Source: Cuneatibacter caecimuris
GTDB taxonomy: Bacteria > Bacillota > Clostridia > Lachnospirales > Lachnospiraceae
Assembly (NCBI RefSeq): GCF_004216775.1
Contig: NZ_SGXF01000004.1
Location: 186,001-250,000, forward strand
Direction of reading: 5' to 3'
DNA: 64,000 nt
Positions within the stretch are counted from its first letter, which is position 1. Each line of letters begins with the position of its first letter. Of the stretch, positions 32,501 to 40,278 are shown piece after piece. The notes under the pieces are model-generated. The model worked only from the letters and a program-made list of their open reading frames with translations, did not search any database and was not told the origin of the DNA. Both the position numbers and the translations under genes were made by a program.

Positions 32501-35231
32501 CCAGAATTCGATTCTTCCGATAGAAGAGTCTGGCCAGAAGGCAGTGACTTCCTCTGTGGGAGCTTCAGGAACAGGAACCACCCAGAACTATAACGCAATG
32601 CAGGTTTCAAAGACAAACCTGGAAACTCTGAAGAGTTGGGGACGTATGGAAACTGCTCCGGAGGGAGTGTCAGAGGAAGATTTCGGCAATGTGAAGCTGT
32701 TCCTGAGGGCTTATGTAACTGAATTTGATAAAGAGCCTACAGGGTTGTATGATACCAGCTGGACGGCCAAATCCTATGATGAAACCGTAATAACAGCTTC
32801 CAGTTTCCTGTATCCTGACAGCGCTGCCGCAGGAACGGTGACAACCACACCTCTGCAGCTGGCATTTGAAGCCCTGTATGGAGATTACTGCATTACCGAG
32901 CGGCCAAAGATGATTTACAACGAGAGCACCGGAAAATTTGTGATTGTATTCCATGCGGACGGCGTGCTCTATAATAACGAAGCGTTGAACCAGTGGGTAG
33001 CAGGCGGATGCCAGGGCAACTGTTCCGCCAGCCGGTACAGCCGGGCTATGGTTGGCTTTGCGGAAAGCGATACGCCGTTTGGTCCCTTTAAGCTGGTGAA
33101 CGTGACCAGAATGAATTATGATACGGCGCTGAATTCTCAGAGACTGGGTGAATCCCGGGATATGACTGTCTTTGTGGATGAAGGTGTGGACAAAAATAAC
33201 GATGGTGTGGATGATGCCTATGTGATTTATTCCAGCGAAATGAACGCCAAACTTTACGTTTCCCTGCTGAATAAAGATTATACAGGACCTGCCGCTGCGG
33301 GAGATACTGCGGATGACACGCAGATGGCGGCCCGCATTGTATCAGATAACAGCCGCGAGGCCCCTGCTGTATTTAAATTTGACGGGTGGTATTATCTGAT
33401 CACCAGCGGCACAGACGGCTGGAACAGTACGGCCCATGTTTACTACCGGAGCCAGAACCTGCTCTCCGGATGGGAGAAAATGGGGAATCCGGCTAAGGAT
33501 GATACCGGCAAATGTTTTGATACGCAGGTAACCTGGGTGCTGCCGGTGGATGCTGAGACAGGCAAGTTCATCTATATGGGAGACAGATGGAACGGCAGTA
33601 ACCTGACAGACAGCCGTACGATCTGGCTGCCGCTGCAGGTGACAGGAGACCATACACTGTCAATTTTGAACAGGTCCCACTGGACCGTGGATGAGCTGGA
33701 CAGTCTCTGCCCAACCATCATTAATACAGAAATGCCCGAATTTATCTATAATGACGGCAGCAATCTGCCGGATACACTGAATGTGAACTGGCAGGGTAAG
33801 ACTGTAGACAGTCCGGTGGTGTGGGATACCTCGGCGCTGAAAAACTTTGGCAGGGTGAGCCTTACGGGGACCCTTACCGGCTGTGAGAATGCTACTGCAG
33901 CAGTTTCCGTTATGGTGGTTCCAAAAGATCTTGTGTATTTTGTAAATCCCAGCACAACCCCGCTCAGCGCTGATTATGAAGCGATTGCGAAGGCGAACGA
34001 AGATACGCTCAAGAGTAGTGAAAACGACGGGGCGTACAATGCTGACAGAGGATTTGGCTATACCGGAACAGAAGGAAAGGTCCGCGGAACCAATGCGGAT
34101 ATTTACCAGAGCATGCGATATGCCGCCAATAAGAGCGACAGCATTACATATCAGTTTGATCTGGACGCAGGAAAATATGAAGTTTATGTTGGGATGTTCA
34201 ATCCTTCCTCCTGGGTGACCAGCAGTTCTAACAGGAGAGCTGATATCCTGATTAACGGTGAGAAAGTGACCACCGGCTATCAGTACCTTAACAATATTAA
34301 CGATACACTGAGCTTTAATAATATCACAATGGATAAGGCGGGAGCCATGACCGTAACAGTAGCTCCCAACGCTTCAACAAATGAAGCCGTTCAGGTCAGC
34401 TTTATCATGGTGGTGCAGAAAGAACTTTTCCATGTCCATACGCCTGAAGTAGTAGGAAAGAAAGACGCTACCTGTACAGAAGAAGGCTACACCGGCGACA
34501 CAATATGCTCAGAGTGCGGAGAACTTCTGGAAGAGGGAACAGTGATTCCGAAGCTGCCGCATACCGAAGTGATCGACCCTGCGAAGGAAGCAACCTGTAC
34601 GGAAACCGGCCTGACAGAAGGAAAACACTGCTCCGTGTGCGGAGAGGTAATTGTGAAGCAGGAAGTGGTGCCGATGGTGCCGCATACCGAAGTGATTGAC
34701 CCTGCGAAGGAAGCGACCTGCACGGAAACCGGATTGACAGAAGGAAAACACTGCTCCGTCTGCGGAGAGGTAATTATGGAGCAGGAAGTGGTGCCGATGG
34801 TGCCGCATACCGAAGTGATTGACCCTGCGAAGGAAGCAACCTGCACGGAAACCGGCCTGACAGAAGGAAAGCACTGCTCCGTGTGCGGAGAGGTTCTTGT
34901 AAAACAGGAAGTAATTCCCGCAAAGGGCCATAGTTGGGATGAAGGAAAGGTAACAATTCCTCCTACAGAGGACAAAGAAGGCGAGAAGACCTACACCTGT
35001 ACAGTATGTTATGAGACGAAGACAGAGGTGATCGACAAGCTGATTCCGGAACCTTCCACAGAACCCAGCGAGACAGAGAACGAGAGCACAGAGCCTTCCA
35101 CAGACCCTGTAAACCCTCCTACAGGAGACGGAAACCAGCCGGCCCTTTGGATTGTGCTGGCAGCGCTTGCAATGGCTATGACGGCCCTGGCAGCCGCAGG
35201 CTTTAAGCGCAGAAAGTCACTGAAGAGATAA
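26505..35231 (+). CDS. Giant wall-anchored multimodular GH43-like glycosidase
   Basis: 2908 residues. After a signal peptide and a Thr/Ser/Glu-rich linker come: carbohydrate-binding-like module (about 158-361), helical linker, GH43-like propeller 1 (445-790), F5/8C domain (802-962), Fn3 (966-1055), propeller 2 (1065-1365), F5/8C (1375-1522), Ig-like, second binding-like module (1614-1808), helical linker, propeller 3 (1903-2402), Ig-like, third module (2475-2640), Cys-rich repeats (2645-2815) and a PPTGD sortase signal. Propellers 1 and 3 share QAHGG, ERPK and REAP motifs of the GH43 exo-beta-1,3-galactanase group; propeller 2 keeps only REAP. Predicted role: surface degradation of galactan-containing glycans. 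AAAGGAGGG precedes the ATG. Confidence 0.9.
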   Translation: MRQAGRRILSMLLVLGMVLGSLGQGYTVSADEISVTQISEQTQTPDSTKESQSTSVPGGQSETETDPTEEAETTEPESTESQGTAVSPEEGTVKEGPQLFNAEQTSTHIATYLGKTPVLDGVVWASDVEDDMFSKAFSTVQIKDTAGTVYTVEVVPENLVYFIDSGTGTDWKTIMAGTSDAGAARNLVSEAYAAVKALAGDSLLNEVSDQAYVSGKSWGIGYVSGGTNKRADPIQTYWNNNVAPADGSTITNKFAAGLRASNNTNFEYYLTLEAGTYTLTTGFHEFYNGNHNRGMVPKLYDGETLIATLDSVSMSNNANSSAAPDMVSSSTFTLEKTTLVKVHYEKTSGENGSMNWLAVSKGEIPVQLDRSALRTAIRKAEALGDLSQYASHSRNVVSNALDNARKLYDGKISGAVQGQLDMAAKSLSTICDNVTLKEEDPGRYSSVPVSQTWLDTEGDPIQAHGGGFLQQMDSDGTPIYYWVGEDKTHDSSNFNGVNLYSSKDLLNWTYRSTILQPDYENPGLNTNKVERPKLIYNEKTQTYVLYGHWEDASGYSSSQICVATSKTVDGQYTFLGHWRPGADADHRNWRATSNGNYFDGTGEEISDYSDEAVWGTGSRDFTLYSDGTEAYLVSAQNGTVMRIYRLKGDFTDVDPSMTYQLFDGGRREAPALVKSGEYYYMISSGQSGWLPNQTRYSYTKDITDPDSWAVEEGTQYPIGCLGNNVTFYSQPTNIMAVTGSEGTSYVYMGDHWNSKKLGSSTYVWLPLTIDDSKGAPVMTMDYQSGWSLDVATGKVVAPQNTLISEGKPAFSDAKEQDAEHGISVANDGNYFNTKVSGDSSSYFKPVTQAGGTDAKVPFTYGIDLEGTYDLSRIDLSFRCYNGSEAYYQYTVDVSNDKVNWNPVVDAGNNKEVGFTTHSLEGTTARYVRISVSKVLRADNNSSASWAAGLVEMQVYGEEARIELKEGSGLTAQAFKIAGEEAVNNVLLKWERDNIATEYRIYRAASEAELVSAEPVAVAGDVNNYTLYGLDAADGTWYYQVRGYNGGEVTSETVTARADTYAKLPAGMSVTDGWSSGWTNAADSGSAVAAENTAVLSSESGWTTKLTRTGTAALLYSTNDATGETVTYLDASEAATAEKYPELADCKFESVSWLDKGGRKIIWAHYEKSQGYSTGALVMFSFVPGDAGSLRYSGLVLPNGTHARDKSIFMDGGKAYLIAAGNEEGESANRTIYIHQLTSDWEAVDTEAGVIAKVFEGGFREAPVVIKDQGIYYMFASQAAGWLPSKTAYISATSLEGPWSEEAYPADASSFSCQTNGSWSKNGNHLLTGSRWWRSENSGSSTVMPLQLNNGFATATFFEKVYRNESTGVIIPELSGKNLSQGKTATMKSSGNTADASKTVDGDYNTMAEGTSSTGTTEWVVDLEEKSTLKGIQISWYLIKGSEPYYPYKVYGSQDGSSWTEIADHSGLPQSNNTVDYGFAYTELKGNFRYVKLEILAAIPQNNLNNRFNTARLWEVKVLGAPYDSSQEGAAATGIETELPKLVAARVGQPAENLPEKVTVKFSDNSTKEFAVNWDNDGTAFDEAYVQKTVTGSIDCETESGLPLSVSVPVLVVPDGLKYYVDAGTGSDWANPPAGNDKVSIVTSLAYTAVAALSGSELINQTSDQIYNMAGKNNTWGAVVGTRSSNTSKTDPLRSPDGQTATELLDPYAVGLRTGNTSISYKLELDEGSYTLTTGSYDWYGSRTRVFNPKVTYTDLDGKQQTITMDAIAMPADTLTDRQFTLPAHTGGITLIWDKASGEAPLFSWFAVSEKGTDELQNTLRSLIDQIQADVKAAQENGTVYAESPLQPGQYTGAGDPPKDSLKDLNEAIAAGEELLKNPSATAISLGKCIEELKDIFENLRTMPGTYTDIPGKAGDVIYASNTGLAMQAHGGSATVMKEGTGEGCVNVDLDGDGQITEGKTVYLWYGENKTNNTCPVDGVRCYVSTDLYNWVDRGNVLYLQNSILPIEESGQKAVTSSVGASGTGTTQNYNAMQVSKTNLETLKSWGRMETAPEGVSEEDFGNVKLFLRAYVTEFDKEPTGLYDTSWTAKSYDETVITASSFLYPDSAAAGTVTTTPLQLAFEALYGDYCITERPKMIYNESTGKFVIVFHADGVLYNNEALNQWVAGGCQGNCSASRYSRAMVGFAESDTPFGPFKLVNVTRMNYDTALNSQRLGESRDMTVFVDEGVDKNNDGVDDAYVIYSSEMNAKLYVSLLNKDYTGPAAAGDTADDTQMAARIVSDNSREAPAVFKFDGWYYLITSGTDGWNSTAHVYYRSQNLLSGWEKMGNPAKDDTGKCFDTQVTWVLPVDAETGKFIYMGDRWNGSNLTDSRTIWLPLQVTGDHTLSILNRSHWTVDELDSLCPTIINTEMPEFIYNDGSNLPDTLNVNWQGKTVDSPVVWDTSALKNFGRVSLTGTLTGCENATAAVSVMVVPKDLVYFVNPSTTPLSADYEAIAKANEDTLKSSENDGAYNADRGFGYTGTEGKVRGTNADIYQSMRYAANKSDSITYQFDLDAGKYEVYVGMFNPSSWVTSSSNRRADILINGEKVTTGYQYLNNINDTLSFNNITMDKAGAMTVTVAPNASTNEAVQVSFIMVVQKELFHVHTPEVVGKKDATCTEEGYTGDTICSECGELLEEGTVIPKLPHTEVIDPAKEATCTETGLTEGKHCSVCGEVIVKQEVVPMVPHTEVIDPAKEATCTETGLTEGKHCSVCGEVIMEQEVVPMVPHTEVIDPAKEATCTETGLTEGKHCSVCGEVLVKQEVIPAKGHSWDEGKVTIPPTEDKEGEKTYTCTVCYETKTEVIDKLIPEPSTEPSETENESTEPSTDPVNPPTGDGNQPALWIVLAALAMAMTALAAAGFKRRKSLKR
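34560..34928 (+). repeat. Three tandem 123-bp repeats, second copy of the Cys-rich module
   Basis: Units begin at 34560, 34683 and 34806, each 41 codons long. They are nearly identical at DNA level to the three units at 14247-14615 and in the same orientation. Confidence 0.95.
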
Positions 35232-35268
35232 GCATACACTGTATAATTAACAGGACAACAGATTTGAG

Positions 35269-35298
35269 CGGCCACTGCCTACTGATAGGCAGTGGCCG
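35269..35298 (+). terminator. Terminator of the 2908-residue gene
   Basis: CGGCCACTGCCTA (35269-35281) and TAGGCAGTGGCCG (35286-35298) form a perfect 13-bp stem with a CTGA loop, followed by a T-rich tract. Confidence 0.75.
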
Positions 35299-35323
35299 TA
35301 AGTATTGTTTTATTTTGCAATCA

Positions 35324-35373
35324 AAAAGCGGTCTGCCATGTGGATATTTAATATCCCATGCCAGACCGCTTTT
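35324..35373. terminator. Second, bidirectional hairpin terminator
   Basis: AAAAGCGGTCTG pairs with CAGACCGCTTTT, and the stem continues through CATG and GGATAT/ATATCC to a three-base loop, so nearly the whole 50 bases is one hairpin. A- and T-runs on both sides suit termination either way. Confidence 0.65.
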
Positions 35374-35472
35374 GCAAATTCCAATATTATTTACCAGCCA
35401 CCGCAAAAAAGCAGGTACAGATTCCCAAAAACAAGCATCCCTCCTCAAACTAAGCGAGGGATTCCCTCAGCA

Positions 35473-35546
35473 GAGAGGCGGCAGAAAAAACGTAGGAGAC
35501 TATAGCCGAAGGCATCGAGTCTCCGGAGTTTTTCCTGCCGCCTCTC
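35473..35546. repeat. 74-bp palindromic element
   Basis: GAGAGGCGGCAG (35473-35484) and CTGCCGCCTCTC (35535-35546) are perfect inverted ends. Inside are an A-run/T-run pair, GGAGAC/GTCTCC arms and a short GCC/GGC hairpin. CCTGCCGCCTCT recurs at 35557-35568. No reading frame is present. Together with two terminators it fills the 376-bp gap between the giant gene and lepB. It resembles REP or MITE-type repeats; copy number elsewhere is unknown. Confidence 0.7.
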
Positions 35547-35607
35547 CGCGAAAAATCCTGCCGCCTCTTTGCGACTCCCCAATTGCAATCCCCCCTAAAC
35601 AGCCACT

Positions 35608-36162
35608 TTACCCAAGCCATTTAAACCCTTTCCAATAACGGAACAGCGCTTTCCCTTTGATCTGGTCCCTGCGCACATAAGTATTGGTCCAGAAACGGGC
35701 GTCCCCGGATAAAATACGGTTGTCCCCCATCACAAAATAACAGTCTTCAGGAACCTGATACGGCCCAAAAGAACGGGTATCCGAGGAATCTTTGAGATAA
35801 GGCTCATCCAGGGGCACATCACTGTCATTGATATAAACCTTGCCTTCCTTAATTTCTACTTTATCGCCAGGTTCTCCGATAATACGTTTAATAAATAATT
35901 TGCTTTCATCGTCGGGATATTCGAATACAATAATATCCCCCCGCTTAGGATCTGCAAAGAGATAATAGAGACGGAATCCCATCACTCGGTCTCCGGTCAT
36001 AATCGTGTTTTCCATGGAACCGCTGGGTATGGAAGCATTTACAATAATAAAAGAATCAATCAGCAGAGCGATGACCACAGCAACGCCAATGGTGATAACC
36101 CAACTGAGAATTTCTTTTTTTGTATCCTTTTTTTCTGTTTTACTTTCTTCTTTTTCTTTCAT
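35608..36162 (-). CDS. lepB: Type I signal peptidase
   Basis: 184 residues. One N-terminal transmembrane helix (about 19-42) anchors the enzyme, with the active site outside. The nucleophile S49 lies in IPSGSM and the general base K92 in FIKRIIGEPGD; the C-terminal box is MGDNRILSGDARFW, a variant of GDNR-x-x-S-x-D-S-R. It removes signal peptides from secreted proteins, a clear need next to two giant exported proteins, though the gene is probably general. Confidence 0.95.
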   Translation of the reverse strand: MKEKEESKTEKKDTKKEILSWVITIGVAVVIALLIDSFIIVNASIPSGSMENTIMTGDRVMGFRLYYLFADPKRGDIIVFEYPDDESKLFIKRIIGEPGDKVEIKEGKVYINDSDVPLDEPYLKDSSDTRSFGPYQVPEDCYFVMGDNRILSGDARFWTNTYVRRDQIKGKALFRYWKGFKWLG

Positions 36163-36270
36163 CTATTTATGCCCTTCATTAATGTTTTTTTACAGTCTAT
36201 CACAGATCAGGGAAATTTACAAGAATACATAAACCGGAAATGGCAATACTCCAGACAGGAGGTGGATGTA

Positions 36271-37014
36271 TTGAGAAAATGGATGGCTGTACTGACTATT
36301 ATTTTATGGATTGTGGCAGGCGTAAAACAGGTATGGGAACAAAAGGCTGCGGAGCCGGTTTCTGTAGCGGAGGCGTTTTCCAGAGAAGAACTTCCTGAGA
36401 TTCAGAGCAAAGTCCGTTACAGCGGCAGCTGCGAAAAGTATTTAGAAGAAGACGGAAGAAAAGAGCTGCTTTGTTCTCTGGCAAAAGAGATGCATATTGA
36501 AAACTTTCCTCAAACTGTTACAGAGCGCCGGGACAATGGGTCTGTGACCACGGCAGTGATAGAAGGAAAAGAAGGAAAAACAACATTTACTTATCTTGCG
36601 GTGGGGACCTGGCTTTACGATACCCTGATCAGCCCCAGGTGCTATGTAATTGTGGAGCTGGAGACAGAGGGCCATATGGAGGCCGCAGTGTTTTACAGAA
36701 ATAAATTAGAAGAGGCGGCCAGTAAACTTGGGTTGTCCGGCAGCGCCGGGCTGGAGCTTAAAGGAAGCCGTCCGGGAAAAGATACCCTGGAAGACTATGG
36801 AAATACGGCAAAGACGCTGTTTAGCCAGGTGGGAGCAAAAGAAGTATCCTCCTGGAAAACGGAGTCGCTTTACCGGATATACGGCTATTCGCCCAGGCTG
36901 GGCAGCGCAGTTTACCGTGGAGAAGAAGCTATGAATATCAGTTTTGCCGCAGAATATGACAGCATTGCCGGGATGACGCGCTACCGTATCGGAGTCCCTT
37001 CTTTAGAGGAATAG
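36271..37014 (+). CDS. YwmB-family exported protein
   Basis: 247 residues. An N-terminal hydrophobic helix (MAVLTIILWIVAGVKQVW) is a signal or anchor. The mature part fits the YwmB/TATA-box-like fold family of Firmicutes (DUF1779), whose function is not established. The likely start is TTG at 36271, eight bases after AGGAGG; the first ATG at 36283 is too far. Unlike in Bacillus it is not near murA or spoIID; it is divergent from lepB. Confidence 0.7.
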   Translation: MRKWMAVLTIILWIVAGVKQVWEQKAAEPVSVAEAFSREELPEIQSKVRYSGSCEKYLEEDGRKELLCSLAKEMHIENFPQTVTERRDNGSVTTAVIEGKEGKTTFTYLAVGTWLYDTLISPRCYVIVELETEGHMEAAVFYRNKLEEAASKLGLSGSAGLELKGSRPGKDTLEDYGNTAKTLFSQVGAKEVSSWKTESLYRIYGYSPRLGSAVYRGEEAMNISFAAEYDSIAGMTRYRIGVPSLEE

Positions 37015-37076
37015 CTGCACCATAAAGCGGACATGGGCATATTCTGTTAGTAGATCCGAAAAAAGGAGCAATGCAG

Positions 37077-37589
37077 ATGGAAAACCGTGCCTTTTTTGAT
37101 GACTACGGGACGGAACCTGACTACGGAGTGCCTAAAACTCCCTACAGGCAGCCTTACCCTTTTGATTATACAGCAGACTATCAGTACAGGCAAATGATGC
37201 TGCAGGGCAGCCTGATTCTGATTCCACGCCCATATGGACAGGAACGGGAAGAATTGAATGATATGGAATATTGGAAGAGCATGTACCCTTCCAGCGTGAG
37301 ACGGCTGCAGGCGATTGTAGACGAAGAATGTGATAAAATGGACTACCAGGGAAGCCCTATTTATGATGAATATCCGGACCATCTGATGGTGAGGAGGCTT
37401 TGCCGGGGAATTACGGACCGGGCTGCGGAAGATGAAGCTGTGGCTGCAGCCTGGGGAGAAGAATCTGAAATGGACAGCGCTGCTGTCTGCAGAAACCGGA
37501 GGCTTTGCGATCTTGTGGAACTGCTGGTTATTAACGAGCTGTATAAAAGGCGCGCCAGAAAGCGCTGCTGCGGCAGAAGATATTTTTAA
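37077..37589 (+). CDS. Hypothetical protein
   Basis: 170 residues, not recognised. The first 30 residues are rich in Tyr, Pro and Asp (FFDDYGTEPDYGVPKTPYRQ). The middle holds a patterned helix around MYPSSVRRLQAIVDEECDKM, and the C-terminus is basic with a Cys pair (KRRARKRCCGRRYF). The composition recalls small spore or coat-associated proteins of Clostridia, but this is only an impression. The ATG at 37077 is eight bases after AAGGAG, preferred over the ATG at 37071. A terminator follows directly. Confidence 0.6.
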   Translation: MENRAFFDDYGTEPDYGVPKTPYRQPYPFDYTADYQYRQMMLQGSLILIPRPYGQEREELNDMEYWKSMYPSSVRRLQAIVDEECDKMDYQGSPIYDEYPDHLMVRRLCRGITDRAAEDEAVAAAWGEESEMDSAAVCRNRRLCDLVELLVINELYKRRARKRCCGRRYF

Positions 37590-37610
37590 GTACAGGCGGA
37601 AGATGACAAC

Positions 37611-37650
37611 AAAGCGGGCTGTAAGCAGTAAGCTGACAGCCCGTCTTTTT
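37611..37650 (+). terminator. Intrinsic terminator after the hypothetical gene
   Basis: CGGGCTGT (37615-37622) pairs with ACAGCCCG (37636-37643), followed by TCTTTTT. Confidence 0.75.
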
Positions 37651-37774
37651 ATTGCATAGGGCACTGCGTTCCCTATGCAATAAAACCCTCCGGGGGATCG
37701 CACTGCGGCGTAAGGAATTACGTCGCTAAAGCGACACGCCGCAGGCGGAGAATCCCGCGGGCGGGATTCTTTTT
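37651..37774. repeat. Cluster of three adjacent palindromes
   Basis: Hairpin 1: ATTGCATAGGG/CCCTATGCAAT (37651-37681), perfect 11 bp. Hairpin 2: GCGGCGT/ACGCCGC enclosing GTCGC/GCGAC (37705-37742). Hairpin 3: AGAATCCCGC/GCGGGATTCT plus T-run (37749-37774), a possible terminator. GCATAGG recurs at about 37780. No coding frame is visible. It looks like a mosaic REP-type element. Confidence 0.6.
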
Positions 37775-37831
37775 CGCTGCATAGGAAACTTGTGGCGCGT
37801 AGGATACAATTTGCGTGCATGGCACCCGGGT

Positions 37832-38851
37832 TCAAATAAATGGCACTTTGGGTAAACGATCCAGGACATTGTCATAATCTATATACACATAGGGCTGGTT
37901 ATGTGCGATTCTTTCTCTGTGCCAGTCCAAATACCGCTGCTGCAGATGGGTATCTTCCTCCGGCCAGTAGTTTGATGCAGCTACATATTCATCTACCATC
38001 TGGTACTTCATAAATAAATCAATGGTGCAAATCCAATATTTACTTATGTAATTGCTTTGAAGATAGCCCTGTAAATAAGATATCAAATAGGATTCGGCAA
38101 AGGCCGTTCGTTCCTTCTCGCTTAAATGTTTTAATGGGCCGGCCCCTCTCTGTACCATAAAGAACATGGCGCTTGCTATGTCAGCAGCGTACCAGTTGTA
38201 CTGGCAGTCAAAGAAATCAAATAACGTAATTTTAGTGTTTTTCATAAAGAAATTATCCGTGTGAATATCAAAATGAATAATTCCATAATTTTCTTTCGCC
38301 GCCGGCAGGGCATTTATTTCTTTTAAAAACCGTTTTTCGCCCTGCCGCACAAGTTCGTCTGGAATGGCAATATCCCTGCGCCAAAAATAAGGGCCATTCC
38401 ATTGGAACTCTGGACAAGGCCTGTTCCCCTCATAGTCTGCGGTCAACTTGTGGATACGGCCCATCAGTGCGCCAAGATTGGAAAACAGCACTTCATTAAA
38501 TTCGGCTGGATTATTGCAGTCGACCAATTTTCCTTCTGCTTTCTTCATGAGGCACAGCACATAAGCCCCGCCATCTGATTCTATCACCTCATAAAGCCTG
38601 TTGTTCACGCTCCGTATTGGCTGTACGATTCCTTCCATTCGGAGTGACAGGTACTCGACCCAGTTTAACTCAAAGTCTATATGCGCCAGGCTGCTCCCGC
38701 CGCCTTTTGAGACTCTCAGGATATAAGGCCGCTGCCCGGACTCCGCTGCAAAGATAATATTGCCGGATCCGCCCATGTGGATCCTGTGAAGCAGCTTGAT
38801 ATTATAAAGTTGCTCAGCTTTTCGCATAACCAGTTGGATTTCTATATCCAT
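37832..38851 (-). CDS. APH/ChoK-like kinase-fold phosphotransferase
   Basis: 339 residues. The nucleotide-binding lobe has RPYILRVSKG with the likely Lys; the catalytic loop is IIHFDIHTDNFF (HxDxxxxN) and the metal site LFDFFDC, as in aminoglycoside and choline/homoserine kinases. The substrate cannot be deduced; related Clostridia proteins are annotated loosely as phosphotransferases. The ATG at 38851 is preferred over an upstream TTG. The codons look more AT-rich than in neighbouring genes, as also for the next gene upstream. Confidence 0.82.
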   Translation of the reverse strand: MDIEIQLVMRKAEQLYNIKLLHRIHMGGSGNIIFAAESGQRPYILRVSKGGGSSLAHIDFELNWVEYLSLRMEGIVQPIRSVNNRLYEVIESDGGAYVLCLMKKAEGKLVDCNNPAEFNEVLFSNLGALMGRIHKLTADYEGNRPCPEFQWNGPYFWRRDIAIPDELVRQGEKRFLKEINALPAAKENYGIIHFDIHTDNFFMKNTKITLFDFFDCQYNWYAADIASAMFFMVQRGAGPLKHLSEKERTAFAESYLISYLQGYLQSNYISKYWICTIDLFMKYQMVDEYVAASNYWPEEDTHLQQRYLDWHRERIAHNQPYVYIDYDNVLDRLPKVPFI

Positions 38852-38946
38852 CGGTTTTCCCCCCAATCATTTTACCCTTTATGGTCCGGCCTATCTTTCA
38901 ATTATATTAGTATGACTGCCGGAATCGTTTATTAAACAGGGACATT

Positions 38947-40047
38947 CTATTTAGCGGCCAGTACCTCAAAATCTAATGTTGACCGTTCGGCGCCGTTTAC
39001 AATAAGCGTAACTGAATGGGTGCCGGGGTAATGTTTTCTTGTGCTTGTATCTGCAAAGGAATGGGTCTTGCGGTAAGACCTTTTCCTATTACCTTTAAAC
39101 GTAAGCTCAGATATTTGGAATATCTTACGGTTGCGCCTGCCGTTTGCTTTTACATAGTCAATGCCATATTCCAGCCGCACCCTGGCTGCTTTTTTTGCCT
39201 CAATCTCAAAAGAAAAACACATATCCTCCCCAATGCAAACAGAGGTTTTTTCCAGTAAAAAAGAATCAGCCTTCACACAGCCGGCGTCTGAAAATCCCAA
39301 AATGTCAAGCACATCCTTATTGCCCATTTTAAGAAGGGTCCTGCATCCGTGCTTTACAATCCAGTCCGTATTCTGATTTTTACCATACCAATCCCCAGCG
39401 ATTTTTACCACTAAACCGGGATGGGTTTTGGAGATATCGTTTAAGTTGTTCGCTACGCTTTTTCGGACATATGGCGAAGGGTCGTCTTTCAGAAGCTCTA
39501 AAATATGCAGAACGGGCGAAGGGTCTTTTTGAAAACTGCATAAAGCCTGTCCCCAAGGTAACCTGGGACGGCAGCCCTCGCTGGCAAGCCGCCGGATATG
39601 TTCGTTTTTATGTCTGGCCCAGACAGCCATCTGCGCCATCATGCGTTCTTCATCCCGGATGATAAAAGACCTCACTGCAAATTCAGCAGAGGCATACGGG
39701 GTATACCTCGCCAAAGCAGCAACAGAAGTATCCCAGTGCTCTTTATCCTGTCCGTAAAGTTCAACAAAAGCAGGGAAAAAAATAGCAAACCCGTCCAGGC
39801 AGACCTCGTAATTCAGTATCACTTTATCAATGATATGAATTGCTGCATTATAATCTGCCGGAAGGTATTTCCCTAAGTTCGTCCCAATCTGCATCACCCG
39901 CTGCTTGAATTCTAACTTATCCCACAGTTCGTCCATAGTTGAATTCAAAAAATCCTCAACCGGAAACTTCTTGTAGACTGCTTGAACCTCTAAAGCGAGC
40001 TTATACAGTGATTCATAATTAAATCTGTCTTTAAATAAACCTGCCAC
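38947..40047 (-). CDS. AlkC-type DNA alkylation repair protein
   Basis: 366 residues. The HEAT-like repeat core shows the family motif RHKNEHIRRLASEGCRPRLP and DDPSPYVRKSVANNLNDISK. The last ~100 residues form an Ig-like domain, which distinguishes the AlkC group from AlkD. AlkC proteins excise alkylated bases such as 3-methyladenine or 3-methylcytosine. The start is GTG at 40045-40047, seven bases after AAGGAG. It lies 95 bases upstream of the kinase-fold gene on the same strand, possibly one unit. About 230 bases before it show no feature. Confidence 0.82.
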   Translation of the reverse strand: MAGLFKDRFNYESLYKLALEVQAVYKKFPVEDFLNSTMDELWDKLEFKQRVMQIGTNLGKYLPADYNAAIHIIDKVILNYEVCLDGFAIFFPAFVELYGQDKEHWDTSVAALARYTPYASAEFAVRSFIIRDEERMMAQMAVWARHKNEHIRRLASEGCRPRLPWGQALCSFQKDPSPVLHILELLKDDPSPYVRKSVANNLNDISKTHPGLVVKIAGDWYGKNQNTDWIVKHGCRTLLKMGNKDVLDILGFSDAGCVKADSFLLEKTSVCIGEDMCFSFEIEAKKAARVRLEYGIDYVKANGRRNRKIFQISELTFKGNRKRSYRKTHSFADTSTRKHYPGTHSVTLIVNGAERSTLDFEVLAAK

Positions 40048-40278
40048 ACTGCTCTCCTTGGAATTCTGTTATGCCGGGCGCGCCTGCGCACATTATGTTC
40101 CGGCCCACGGCGGTTTAAAGCTGCTCCTGTGCTGCATACATTCTACCATAAGCCTGCAGGCCTGTCCATCCCGCCGCCGATTCTTCCCCAAAAGGCGCCT
40201 TCCTTTTATGTGGCGGAGATAAGTACATTTTTATATTATTTCATGGACAGCGGCAGCCCAAGGAAGCGGCGTACTAAT

